Positions 18,001 to 29,429 of a stretch of 64,000 nucleotides of DNA are shown here, piece after piece. The stretch's first letter is position 1. Each line of letters begins with the position of its first letter. Where the stretch lies: NCBI GenBank assembly GCA_024305405.1, contig JAKNDB010000102.1:18506-82505 (forward strand). The letters are read 5' to 3'. The position numbers were made by a program, and so were the translations under genes. The DNA is from Dirofilaria immitis (lineage: Eukaryota > Nematoda > Chromadorea > Rhabditida > Onchocercidae). Below the pieces are notes generated by a model. It did not search any database. It was not told the DNA's origin and saw nothing but the letters and a program-made list of their open reading frames with translations.

Positions 18001-19821
18001 TAAATATAGGGAAGAAATTTAATTGTTTTAAATATTGGATTTGTTCCAGGTTGATAGATTCATATCTGATCATCCGGCTCGTTGCTTTGCGTGGCATCAT
18101 GATGGTCGTCAATTCATGTGCGGTACTGCAGATGGATTTTTGTTGATTTGGAATACTCGAAAGCCTGAGGAATACGCACAGAAACTGCAGCCTCACGGGC
18201 AAAAGTGTAGTCCTATTACTCAGGTGTCTTTTTTTTTTTAATTTTTATGAAATCGGAAAAAGTGCAAAATTTTCACTATTTTACATCCTAATATTTATGA
18301 GAAATATGGTTGTTTCATCTTTTTTTTCCAGTTTACAATAACTTATTTGTATTTAGGTTGATTGGAAGCATTCATCAGATGGAGAACAGTTAATTGTTTT
18401 CAGTGGCGGTCAGTATCTTAATTCATTTTTAGTACTCTTCCTTAAAGTCTTTTCAAAGCTTACTCCAAACAATTAATTAAGAATTCCAATTTTCCAGGTA
18501 TGTCACTAGAAACTGATCTACTACCCGCTTTGACTATAATGAGAGCATCAAAATCGGTTACGGTTTTGGAACTAGATCATCCTTTGATAACTTTTGCATC
18601 TCTGAATGCTTCACCGTATAGCAGTGTATCACAGCAACCTTCTAGTGTCGCAATACTTATGAAACATGACTTGCTTGTTATCGATCTTACTATTCCAGGG
18701 TGATTTCATTTATTTACTTATTTATGCACGAGTCACTATTTACATAACGATTTGCAAGTAATAGTAGACTTTGGATCAGCTCTAGTTTTTCTTATCATCG
18801 TGAAGCCTTGAACTTCAAATATGAACTCTAAGACAAGTGCGAAATATCTCAATTTTTTAGATTTTTTTCGTCCTTTCTCATTTCCAGTGCATAAGGTAAT
18901 GATTTATTATGTGGTCGAAACTTTCTTAACAAAAAATTTTTGTCGGTCAGGAAGAATTTTAATTTTGATTATTATTCCAAACGGCAAATAATTTTAGTTA
19001 CCCATGCCACGAAAATGTCAGTCCTATGGATATTCATGAATCACGGGTGCGATGCATATATTATTTTTCTAATTGTCCGCTTGATTTACTTGGTGCTCTA
19101 GCACTTGTTGGTTCGAAACAGCGACGTCAAGGATTCAGTAATAAGGTTTATTCACTTTTTTCTTTTTTTTTTTTAAATTAAAACTTCCATGCGTTAACGC
19201 TTTCGAAATCTGGTTTTGCAGCCATGGCCAATCACAGGTGGAAACGGACGAGATTGTGCAATGGGTCATCAAGAATTATTACTTACGGGGTGATTTTTCT
19301 TAAATGTTAACATTTAATTATTTCCTTAGATGAGTAAAACGGTATTTTGGTAGCATTTTTTTGTATGTAGAGAAAAGCAATCAATGACACCAGTTTAGTA
19401 TTCGCAAGCTTTTAGTATATAACAGACATGGTATGGCTTCGTTAGAATTTCTTTGTTAAGCATTATTGAAACGCTATTCGTATTTCGATAATCAAATTGT
19501 TTCAATTTATTCATTCAACAATCTAAATTTTTGTTATATAGAATAGTAGGCTTATAATTAATTTAAGGTTCCATTTATTGCAGCCATGAGGATGGATCAA
19601 TAAAATTCTGGCAGGCCTCAGGTGAACACTTGCAAATTTTGTACAAGTTAAAAAGTGGACGACATTTCGAAGGAAATGAAGGATTGGAATCTCATCAAAC
19701 ATCACATGCCGTCACGATGATTGAATTATGTTTGGATTCACGACTACTACTGGTTGCTGGACAAAGCGGACAGCTAACACTGTTTCGTTTCGTCAAAACC
19801 GAAAATGCTCATGAAATTACT
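15062..19821 (+). other. tom-1: tomosyn exons 1-11: first WD40 propeller
   Basis: Exons read as 15062-15175, 15685-15864, 16778-16836, 16983-17158, 17828-17948, 18050-18223, 18357-18408, 18498-18699, 18998-19145, 19222-19289 and 19584-19821. All have GT donors and AG acceptors, and phases match at every junction except exon 2 to exon 3. There exon 2 ends in phase 0 after MNE, but GALVTACYDD needs a fourth G in the run at 16778-16780. Landmark residues include DHPARCFAWHHDGRQF, the TGHEDGSIKFW repeat, and YKLKSGRHFEG. The acceptor of exon 5 is taken as the second of two nearby AGs (TTTAG before 17828) because only that one keeps phase. Confidence 0.9.
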
Positions 19822-22800
19822 GTAAGAGCGAAAATTTTCAAATTTAAATAGTTACGGTATCGAAAGAGAAAATATATTCTTTAGTTACATTTCATTTGTA
19901 GATTGCTAGCAAATTAACAAATCTTAAAATACATAGATTTTTTTCATTTTTGAATATTTTCGAAATTAAAATTGTTCTGATGACATTATTTCCATATTCT
20001 TTCAGGTGATTAATATCCCTTCTATATTTCCTTTTTATCGAGCAACATGGAATTGGTTAAAACATCTCCAAAGAGAGAATTGAAGAGGCAAGGAACTGCA
20101 ATCTCAGTGGAATCAAATAGCACAGATACCAGTGAAGGTAGTACGCATGATGGTTACTTTCCATTGAAAGTAAGGGGTGGTGTGCTCAGAAAATTTGCAG
20201 GATATCAGGTAAATATGGATGATATATATATACATATATACGTTACATTTTTGATCTCTTAATTTAATATACGAAATCATTGCTCAATTTTCATTTCCAT
20301 TTCTTTTATTATTTGAAAATTTACTTCTAATATGCTATCAATAAAATACTAACTTTAGCCAGATTTGGTATGCATGATTCCATGGAGGAATATATCACAG
20401 CCAGAAACAATTACAGCGATGGCTCTTAATTCAGCTTACGGAATTATCGCTCTCGGTTTGATCTTTTATTTTTTTTTTTATTGTATATAAAATCCCTTCT
20501 TGGGATAGTAGACAATTTACGAAGCCCTCTGAGAGAGTGTGCAGCAAATTTTCTTCCCTTTCTCGTTTTTTCTCCAGATTTTCTGGTTTCGTACAGCCGG
20601 AAATAATAGAATGCTTCAGGTAAAAAACGATGAACACAATTATATATATAATCGATAACTTAGTCCATCATTCGGAGGCATGCTAGTGAACGATCTTGTT
20701 CCTATAGTGATTTTCAAGTTTCAGAAGAATTTACAAAATGGTTCTATCCGAAACTCTAAGCTAACTCGTTTCAAAAATAATTTTACTTAAATTCAACTGA
20801 TGCTGATAAGCGATGCCATTTTTTTGAACTTTGTTAATCAAATCAAAATATTTATATAAAGAAGCCTATTCATCAATCCAATATCTTCAGGTACATCGAT
20901 GAGTTTAACTCTAATTGATTTGGTGCAATACGTCATAATATGTTCTTGGTCAGTCGCTGATCTGTATGTTTCACAGCACTCGACGCCAATATTGCTTAGT
21001 CAAAACAGCAACTCAAGCCAATACGATGTTTGTATTTTGGAAATTAAGTTCTAGATTTTTCGAGTAATTCTTATGGATTTAAAAAATAAGAACATGAATT
21101 TAATATTCGATTGCTTCAAGTATTTTCTTAGTTGTAGTTTGTCATGATAATTTATTATCGATACTTTAAATGAAGAACTTAAGTCAGTTTGTTAGCAGTT
21201 TGAGCTGCGAAAGTATTATAATTCGAGACATACTGTTTTGTGTATGAAAGAAAATAGGAAATATAAAAGACAAACAGCAAGTAAGTAATTGAAAGAGAAA
21301 AGATTCTTTTCTCTTTCATTGATCAGTTTAATAATTCCTAAATGTTTGTTTGCTTATGCAGTAGTAGTACTTGCGTACTGTTGCCGTTGTTAATGTTTTG
21401 TATTCCTAATTTCCTTGCACTTATTTTCCTTTAGTATTCTTTTGATATTCAAATGAACGCGTACGAACCTATCTAGTGAAGATCTTAACAATATCTAAAA
21501 ATTGGACGTAAATGGCAGATAGCTTGATAAGTTGAACGATATCACTTACTTATACTTTAGTCATGAACGAATAAATTGATGCCGGCTGAATGACATAAAG
21601 ACTGGGAGTTATTTCGTAACGAGCATCAAAAAATGGGTTAATAGTAAATACTGATAAGTTTAAGTTTACGGCCCTGTACTCATCCATGTAATTCCTAGTT
21701 ATAAATGTATATTTGTTATTCTGCAACTACCAAATCGTGTTTCCCAATATTTTGTTGAAATATGTTCATAATAAGTTTTTTGCTATGCGAATTTTCTGTT
21801 TGCATGCAATTTCTTTGTCGTATTTGATCACTGTTTTCAGCCATTTCTCGTATCATTGCAGCAAAGGAAACTTCTGCTAGTGTCTCCGTATAATTACTTT
21901 TGCAGACTAATGCTATGTATCCGGGAAACGTCTCACCCACATGTACTATACCAGAAGTAGTTAAAAGTATATCGCCGATACTATTGAGACCTTCCAATAA
22001 ATTATCAAGTCGCCAGAAGATTTTCAAACATGTGTCATTAAGAAAAGCATTTCTTACTCATACAATAGATGGAAGTGATAAAATGAAAATGATGGAAGCC
22101 ATAGCGACGGAAAATAGGAAGACGTTAAAATATGGGCATTTCTCATTGCATATTTTCGGTCGTGGGAAGTATCCACCTATGGAAGCAAAAATTCGAGATG
22201 GAAACGCATCTGTGGAAAGCAATAAAATAAGAGGGAAGATTCGCAAGAAGTTCAAGAGGTTAATGTAAATTGTTCTGTCGATAAATTTCGTAATAGAAGA
22301 AAAACTTTGGTCCGGTCATTGACGGTACATGTAGCAGCAGCTTATGATGAACAATCCAAATCAACATTATCGAAAATAATGTTAGGTAAGGGTGCATGCA
22401 TATATCATTCATTTTTCGTTTTTCGCTTCTATGATTCTGAGATAGAATAAGCAATGCAGAAATCCTAATAGGGTTTTAATAAAGGGAATGTTTTTTTGAG
22501 CATAGAATTTAGGAATAAAATATATTATCGAGGTAAAATTGTTCATTTTTGCTGCACTTGCACTCATCCTAAGTCCATAATCAAATAGGTAATAGATTAA
22601 AGCTTATTGTGCTTCGATTATGTTACTGAGATATAAGAAAAGATATAAAAATCAAAATCTATCGTGAAAGCTTGCAGTGGCTTTTCTGTGACTGCTATGC
22701 GAATATTTTGTAGACCCTTGCTTTGTTGGAATGAAATTAAGTAATATCTTATTATTGCAAATACTTAAGAGAAAGGCGATGATTAGGATTGGTCAATATA

Positions 22801-25800
22801 TTTATCAAATTGGCGAAACATACTCAAAGGAGAAAGGATGAGAGTTCTGGGTCATGCTATCTTTATGCTTATGTACTATGCAGAGTGCTTCTTTGTTTGT
22901 CTATTTTATTTATTGGTGTTTTCTTTAGATCTTCTATTTTTCGCTATTTTAGTACAGTATATATAATAATAATAATTACTTTTATAGCTATACAGTAGTA
23001 ACAAATAGGGTAATTTAAATAGCAATAATAAACTTAGTGTAGGATACATTCTCAAACGTAGCTTTCGAATGCAAACAACTCTTAATAGTTTGCATTAGTT
23101 TTTAGATAAACAACTCTTTTGCAAATTAAAATTAAAAAATTTGCAAAGATTTCATTCAATTTTAAAATTAGTTGTTACGGTAGCTTCAGTGTGGAATGAA
23201 TACGAAACGTAATATGGATTCACCACCAGTTTTTGTCAGTAGCAAACCAATATTACGTGGTAATACAGATATCTCACATCTACGTCCGGATAGGCGACCG
23301 CAATTGCTAAAGTCACAATCTATTGTTGATTCAGGCTGTGAAATTAATGGTACTTGTTTTATTTTTGATTTCTCTTATGTTATACTTCTCATATTTTTTC
23401 AATGAGTGAAAATGGTGGAGTCAGATATCTAAATCTATCATATGTTGATCTTTTATTAAGCTTTGCATTTTTTTGCTTTTGTTTTTTCCATAAGTACTGA
23501 TGTTAGGATATAGAGATGAGCATGATTTCATTGGAATTTTATGTAAAAAATCCTCTAAAAATGCTCTATGAAATTTTAAGGAATTAAAGTCAATCTCTCT
23601 ATCTTTGAAATTGCCAAACTGCTGATGCGAAACTCTTTTGTTATGGAAATAACCGCATTACATTTTGGCACAAATTGACTTAAATAATTTATTATGTTCA
23701 GTTATTTGAGAGATATTTTTCTTACATACAGCAAAATCAAACATTACTGTGCATGGGATTCACAGAACATTAGCTATTACATATTATTGCTTCGGAGGCT
23801 TTAGTTGTTCAATAAGATGTATTTTGAAGATAATCCAAAAATTTTATACATATATTATTTTTCACATTGATTAATTGATGATATTTTCTCATCTTTTAAA
23901 ACAGACTTCATGTGAGCGGCGTTTCGGAAATTCTAAATATTCTTTTGAAATTCTGGCAGTTCTGGATAGCTTATTAATTTTTTGTTTTTTTTCGTATAAA
24001 CCTTCCCGAGTATGATTTTTACTTTGAATTCAGAAAATTGAGCATAATTTTCACTTAAATACTGCAATAGAAATTTTGAACCGAGGATAAACTAAAAACC
24101 AATTATTATGAATTGGTTGCAAGCAAGTTTTTGTTCTCTTTCTGTAGTCCAGTTTATTAATTAATTTTTTTGTGTAGAAGACTAGTTTTTCATTTTTAAA
24201 CAGCGTAACCATGAGGTTTAATATCAGTGTGTCAATGCAGAAGGTAGTAATGGAAATGAATGTAGTCGAAGGATGAAAAAGAAAACTGTGAGAACAGAAA
24301 AATGGATTTTATCCATGTATTTTCGTGTATTTCATGTTTACTTAAATATGATTTTTTCAAGATCCACAATTTCGAAAAAAATTTTCATAAATATTATATA
24401 AAAATTGCCTGAATAGTTTTGACATTAAAAAGAAGAAAATTTGTTTTAAGCTGGTGTCGAATTGTCGTCTTCTATTCCTCACTTTTATTTTTCTTTCCAT
24501 TTTTAACTTTCTTGCATTCGATAATTGCTGGAAATCAGTACATATGATGTTTCCATGTGCGAATAGCTTTTATTTTATTCGTGATCCGTCGTAATATTTC
24601 AATTTAATTCTTCCGGGCTAGATATTTGAGCAAAATTTGCTTGAAATTTAAAATTCAATTTCAAATATAAATTTGAAAAAAAAATTTCAGATTCGTCAAT
24701 AGCAAAAACGAGCTCAGCAGATGAAAGTTCATCGTGTACCAACAAAATGGTCTTTTCGGAGAGTGTGACGTCGTTGACATTTATTCAGTCATTTATCAAA
24801 AAAAAGGTTAATCTTATCCTGACGATATGAGATAGGTATTTATATTCCTTATCATACATGAGAATTATTTGTATTGTTCGAGAACTATTTTTAATTCTAT
24901 TTTTAACAGATCAGTCTTTGTCTTTTAGATTTCCGTAGAATAAGTTAGAAAAATCTTTTCCATTATCTGCAGTTTTAAATTTTAAGAAGTTTCACAAGTC
25001 CAATTTTTTGAAGAATTTCAGATCCCCGAGCATATTTATGTCTGTGGGTTGGTACTTCTACGAGCACGTGTATCATCTATTATTTGTTGCTTCCAGCTGA
25101 TCGTCTAAACTCAACAGTTTCCGTGGCCCATAGCGGTTAGTTCTTGCTTTATCAATTTTCATTGTATCAATCGATGATTGACAGAGTTGTGTTTTCCTAA
25201 AGTGAGTTTAAATCAAATTGAATTTTGATTAATTTAAGCATATTCTCTGCAAGAATATAAGATAAACTCATCAAAAGATCTAGAGAATTTTATATATTAG
25301 TAAATGAATCAAGCTATTTTGCATTAATCTTTCGGAATGTTTTTTCAGGTTCAATAGTTCAAACTCATGGACGTGTGCTATACACAACATTAATGGATCA
25401 GAATTTTTGTTTATTAGGGGTGCAACTGAAAATTATCATGAAAAGGTGAATACGAGTACCAAAATCAGTTTTAGATATGTGTGATGCATGGTTTTTTAAT
25501 CATGAATATACTCTCATAAGCCTTAGAAACTAATTGATATGAGCAGAAATTTTATATCTTCCCAAAAGGAATAATTAGAAGAGAATTCTATTCATTCATT
25601 AACATCTGGAATTGCAGTTACGCTATCGATAAGCATAGATAAATTGAACTCTTTGTTTTAGGAAAGTGATAGGAATCTTTCAGAAGAAAACAATTTCCCA
25701 AATAAAATCCTTACAAAATTGAGCCTTTCGCCAACTTGTTCCAACATTACGGAATATCGTCGAGAGGATGACTTTTGCAGGTAAATGATGATATAAATGA

Positions 25801-28279
25801 TGATTTTAGAATCTTTTTTAATATTTAGAATTTGCTTTCCAATTATTGGTAGCTAAATGTTTGCACTGTTACACATTCATACGAAATAGATTCCATAAAA
25901 GTCAAGGATTCATGTTTGGAATTTTTATCCTTCTGTTTGTAAAGTTTTTTTGTTAATTTTAATTCTATTCATTATTTTAGCTTGCTGTTTTGGTTTCTGA
26001 GGATGAAGTACATGCCGTTGCATTACCAAATTTCAATTCGTTGTTTTTATATCGTCCAGAATTTCCATTTATTAAGGTTAATTTTCTGGAAATATCAAAG
26101 TTTTTAGAATTGTTTTCTCGCGAAATATCGCTTAGAAATATTATTATATTGAGAAAATTAAAGATCGTTAGTTTCTGAAAGTCTCTATGGACGGAAATAG
26201 TGTAACTTCTTGTTAATTTGTTATATAACAGCTCAATAAATTACAAATCTGATTAGAAGGAAGTTTCTTGTATGTAAATAGAAGTTTCTATTTCGTAACA
26301 GGATTACCAAAATCGATTGACTGAACCTTTCGACATCTTCTCATTTGTGAGAAATGTTTCACAAAACCCGGTTAGCATTTTTCAGGCCCGAGCAACACAC
26401 GTCCATGGTTATCCTGTACTAATGCTATTGAATGGTGCTGGACAAATTGTTATACTAAGCCTTCCTAGTTTGAGGCTTCTTCTTTGCTCAAACCTATTCC
26501 GACATTCCATTGATTATGATGATCCGTAAATTTTTTTCTAACAATTCTTAATTACAAAATTTAGTGAAATTATCATATGCAACACGAATTTACAAGGAAT
26601 AATCGCCTACATTTCTTTCTGCTTTGAGAAACTAGTGACTTCATGACAAAGACGAAAATAGAAGAAAATAATTCTTCGCAATATTGTCTGATATTATCCA
26701 AATTTGGTTTTTGTAATTCATGCATTGTATTACAGTTCAACAAAAATAATCAAAAGGAAATTATTTTGAGTGCTTTCGCAGTTTGATATTTTTCAGCTTG
26801 TGTTTGAAAACATCCTTTGCGGAACATGGATTGGGTATCTATATGATAACGCCATCAGAGGTAAGCGACCGATTCAAATAGGTAATGTTGGCCGATGGTA
26901 AGCAAATTATATTATCTAAATAATATCAAGGAAAGAAAAGTTTCGCTTCTTTCGTTTGTTTGCTCTTTTCTCAGTTGCGAAATTTGCTTGAAATATAGTA
27001 TTAGATGAGTAGGCGAGAAGAACACAAGGTAGAAGGTAATTCAAAGTCGAAATGGAAAGTAAATAATGCAAATGAACACATCAGTGATTATTATGTTTAT
27101 ACATCTTCACAGATTGGCAAATTTAAGATATTTAAAGATGCATTTTTCACAATTTTTTACAAAAGGTTAAAGTTTAACTTTTTCAATCAAATTTGCTAAT
27201 ATGGAATCCACGTATTGTCATATATATTTTTCAGATCCAGAAATTCACAGTTTGCTCGAATTAGCAAACCAAGTGCAGGAATCAGCTGGCGAATTATTTG
27301 TGCCTATTGATACACCTGAGCCACCAAAAATTCATTTCTAAAAGGAATGTCAGCCTTATTTATCAGTCAAAAGAAAGCTTCGATTTGGATACTATATGTA
27401 ATTCTCAGTCTTCTACCGTTTTAATTTTAATTCGCCTATTCTACTTGAATGTTTTGATGTCTCAGAAAATTTTAGTTCTTGATAAAAATTCCAACTCAGT
27501 GCACGGCAGCAGTATGCTTTCTATTGCAAAAACAATACCTGGTCCATCAAATATGGAACAAGCTACAGCGCGAGGAGTATCGGTGGGCCAAGCTGCAAAT
27601 ATGGCTTTACAAATAAGTATTTTAATCTTATAAGGCCACAGAAATTATCCTAATTCAAATAAGCTGTTTTTTTCTTTCACTTTGTTTATTGGTTTAGCAC
27701 TGTTCATCTTTTGTTCTCTACAAAAGCATTCTGAATTTATAAACATATGAAAGCCTATTTTCTTTTTCATCGTTTTTCAGATGAAATAAAAATGTCTTTT
27801 GCACAAGATATCTTTTTTGAAATTTGGTAATGCTGGTAGTTAGGATTGGTTATGAGAATGAGATGTAGCTCTAAACATGTTATCAAGCCAAAAATGCATC
27901 GTTTAATCAGTCAGTAAATCGGCTAATGAATCATTGACATCAATCATATTCAAAAGTTAAACGAGGCGATTTGGATGTTTTCATTTGCAGCTCTTTCTAG
28001 AACTTCCTAGAAGTTATATTTTTCAGTTTTTGCATCATGAGACGGATAAGAAATCCATTCTCAATTTTATATGTTTGCAATGTCCCAAATTTTCAGGCTT
28101 TGCATGAGCGTACCGAAAAATTGAATATGACCGTCGAGGCAACAGAACGACTTAAAGAAAATGCAATGACTCTTTCGCAACGAACAGGAAAGCTAATAGA
28201 AAAGTATGAAAGAAAAAATGGTACAACTTCTAGTTGTTTTAGACTAGAAGTTGTACCATTAGAGCTTATTGAAGATTAG
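15062..28279 (+). CDS. tom-1: tomosyn (STXBP5-type syntaxin-binding WD40/R-SNARE protein)
   Basis: Tomosyn binds syntaxin and SNAP-25 in place of synaptobrevin and restrains vesicle priming, acting in the cytosol at release sites. About 27 exons encode roughly 1,280 codons. In order they show the family's N-terminal WD40 propeller with conserved stretches such as LVTACYDDLIHLWNF, KWLYLGTERGNV, WNKAIDL and HEDGSIKFW; a basic variable linker; the second propeller with CLWVGTSTST; a GELFVPIDTPEPP segment; an IPGPSN segment; and a C-terminal SNARE-like coiled coil ending near the stop at 28277-28279. The start MDRAKRRLVSALDGFR leads straight into an exon of tomosyn type. Splice phases agree between most exons, but eight sites need one extra base to stay open, always in or beside a short homopolymer. 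The alternative, a Lgl protein, is ruled out by the SNARE-like tail. Identification is very secure; exon edges in the linker are less so. Confidence 0.95.
20006..23349 (+). other. tom-1: tomosyn exons 12-17: linker and propeller-2 start
   Basis: Exons read as 20006-20208, 20359-20455, 20891-21027, 21906-22258, 22297-22385 and about 23230-23349. The first opens in phase 0 as VINIPSIFPF but hits a stop. One extra T in the T5 run at 20032-20036 joins it to the open frame LSSNMELVKTSPKRELKRQ. Exon 13 carries MALNSAYGIIALG, matching the family motif that precedes the linker. Exon 15 ends in a very basic stretch (KIRGKIRKKFKR). The intron 22259-22296 is only 38 bases. The acceptor of the last exon is uncertain: 23230 keeps phase, while an upstream AG near 23190 gives a longer open exon but breaks phase. 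Confidence 0.75.
24691..28279 (+). other. tom-1: tomosyn exons 18-27: second propeller, tail and SNARE motif
   Basis: Exons read as 24691-24806, 25022-25135, 25349-25445, 25662-25780, 25981-26076, 26302-26525, 26797-26860, 27235-27397, 27476-about 27614 and 28097-28279. Frame is lost by one base at the A8 run 24798-24805, the G4 run 25417-25420, the T4 run 25773-25776, the donor GG near 26860, the A5 run 27326-27330 and the A4 run 27369-27372. With those bases restored the segments align in order with tomosyn, including equal spacing between PSE and GELF. The donor of the penultimate exon is unresolved: MALQ should end at 27612, where the sequence is CAA followed by ATAAGT, while the nearest GT (27617) is out of phase. 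Confidence 0.85.
28217..28260. repeat. perfect 18-bp hairpin in the last tomosyn exon
   Basis: Left arm 28217-28234 (AATGGTACAACTTCTAGT) and right arm 28243-28260 are exact reverse complements around an 8-base loop. The hairpin starts right after the SNARE-motif codons (KYERKN) and ends 19 bases before the stop codon, so both arms are translated if the exon is read through. In RNA this would be a very stable stem in an otherwise AT-rich transcript. Confidence 0.95.
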
Positions 28280-28537
28280 TGTAATGTTTGAAAATAGTCA
28301 TTTTGATAGTTTCTACTATTTCATCTAAATTGATTTCATTTCTTTTTTTGTGGAATATTCTTACCATACATTTTCATATTCAATTTAATGCTTTTCTGTT
28401 TCCGGTTACAGGGTTTTCTCTATTTATAATTAGATTTTCCTCTTGCGGAACAGCCAGTGTTCCAGCTTATAATGTTCCAATATTCGCTATTTTAAATTTG
28501 CCTATTAACATAATTCCATCCAGATATGAGAATTATA

Positions 28538-28543
28538 AATAAA
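28538..28543 (+). terminator. candidate tomosyn polyadenylation signal
   Basis: A canonical AATAAA lies about 260 bases downstream of the tomosyn stop. Other A-rich hexamers occur nearby (for example near 28765), so the true cleavage site is not determined. Confidence 0.4.
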
Positions 28544-29429
28544 TAATCCCATGTATCTGGTGGCTTCTACATCATTTATTCCCATCGTCTAAACATTTAA
28601 TTTTGATTTGGCACAGTTTTTTCGAAAATTTTGTAAAAATTTCTTTCAACAATCTATTTATATATTTCCATTTTTGGGATTTTTTTACTTTACTGAGTAG
28701 TTCCCTATCATTGCATATTTTGCGTATCATATGACATTCCATTGTGCTTAATGGTATTTATTAAATAAATTAAATTATTCTCCGAATATTAAAGTCATAT
28801 TAAGTTTATCTCAGGCGGCAAGTCTTTTAATAAAATATTCTGTTATCCAAAGAGGAAATTAAATAATTAAAATTGAAACAGAAGGAATTTATCCAGAAAT
28901 ATTTTGTTTTTTTTGATAATCCGGCCGACGGAGAAAGAAATTTCAAAATCCTTTTCTGTGATAAATTAACTAATTGTAGTTACAGTTTGGATAAGATGGA
29001 ATTTAGACGGCATAAGACGAAATATTGAAATTAGAGGATTTGTAAACTTCAACTGAAAGTTAAGCTCGAAATTAGTAACATTAGAATATATGTCAAAATT
29101 TAGTGAAAAGTAATGCTTTCGATTGTTCACAATTTAAAACACAATCAAAATGAGAATGAAAGTAAGGGTGCAAATTTAATTAGAATTGAATTAAATTAAA
29201 CCATCAGTTTCATGGGATGAGTATTATCGTTAATCAAATTATGGTCTTCAATAAATTTAATGTTGAACAGTTGAAGATTGTATGATAATTCACGTGATTG
29301 ATCCTTATAAACTGTAATCAATGTGATTGTGTTTAGTTTTGTTTTCCGTGTTCTTTTTTCTAGTGCTAAAAATATTTTGTATATATTTTTCGCGACTAAT
29401 ATAAATAAAAATTCCTAACAATTATCTGT
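28544..29429. other. intergenic region downstream of tomosyn
   Basis: No supportable gene. An 84-codon open frame just upstream (28288-28542) lies in the presumed tomosyn 3' UTR and resembles no tail I know. The remainder is AT-rich with no repeat of note. Confidence 0.5.

Noticed and set aside
27005..27199. Possible tomosyn exon containing IGKFKIFKD
   Set aside because: No usable donor follows it. Joining 26860 directly to 27235 with one missing G gives exactly the residue spacing seen in other tomosyns.
16778..27372. Programmed ribosomal frameshifting or a tomosyn pseudogene
   Set aside because: The shifts are all one-base losses at varied short runs with no slippery motif and no structure, and the same pattern appears in rpl-14 and the other genes.
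28288..28542. 84-codon open frame after the tomosyn stop as an alternative last exon
   Set aside because: A GT donor after KYERKN and a TTACAG acceptor exist, but the product resembles no tomosyn tail and has noncoding composition; more likely 3' UTR.
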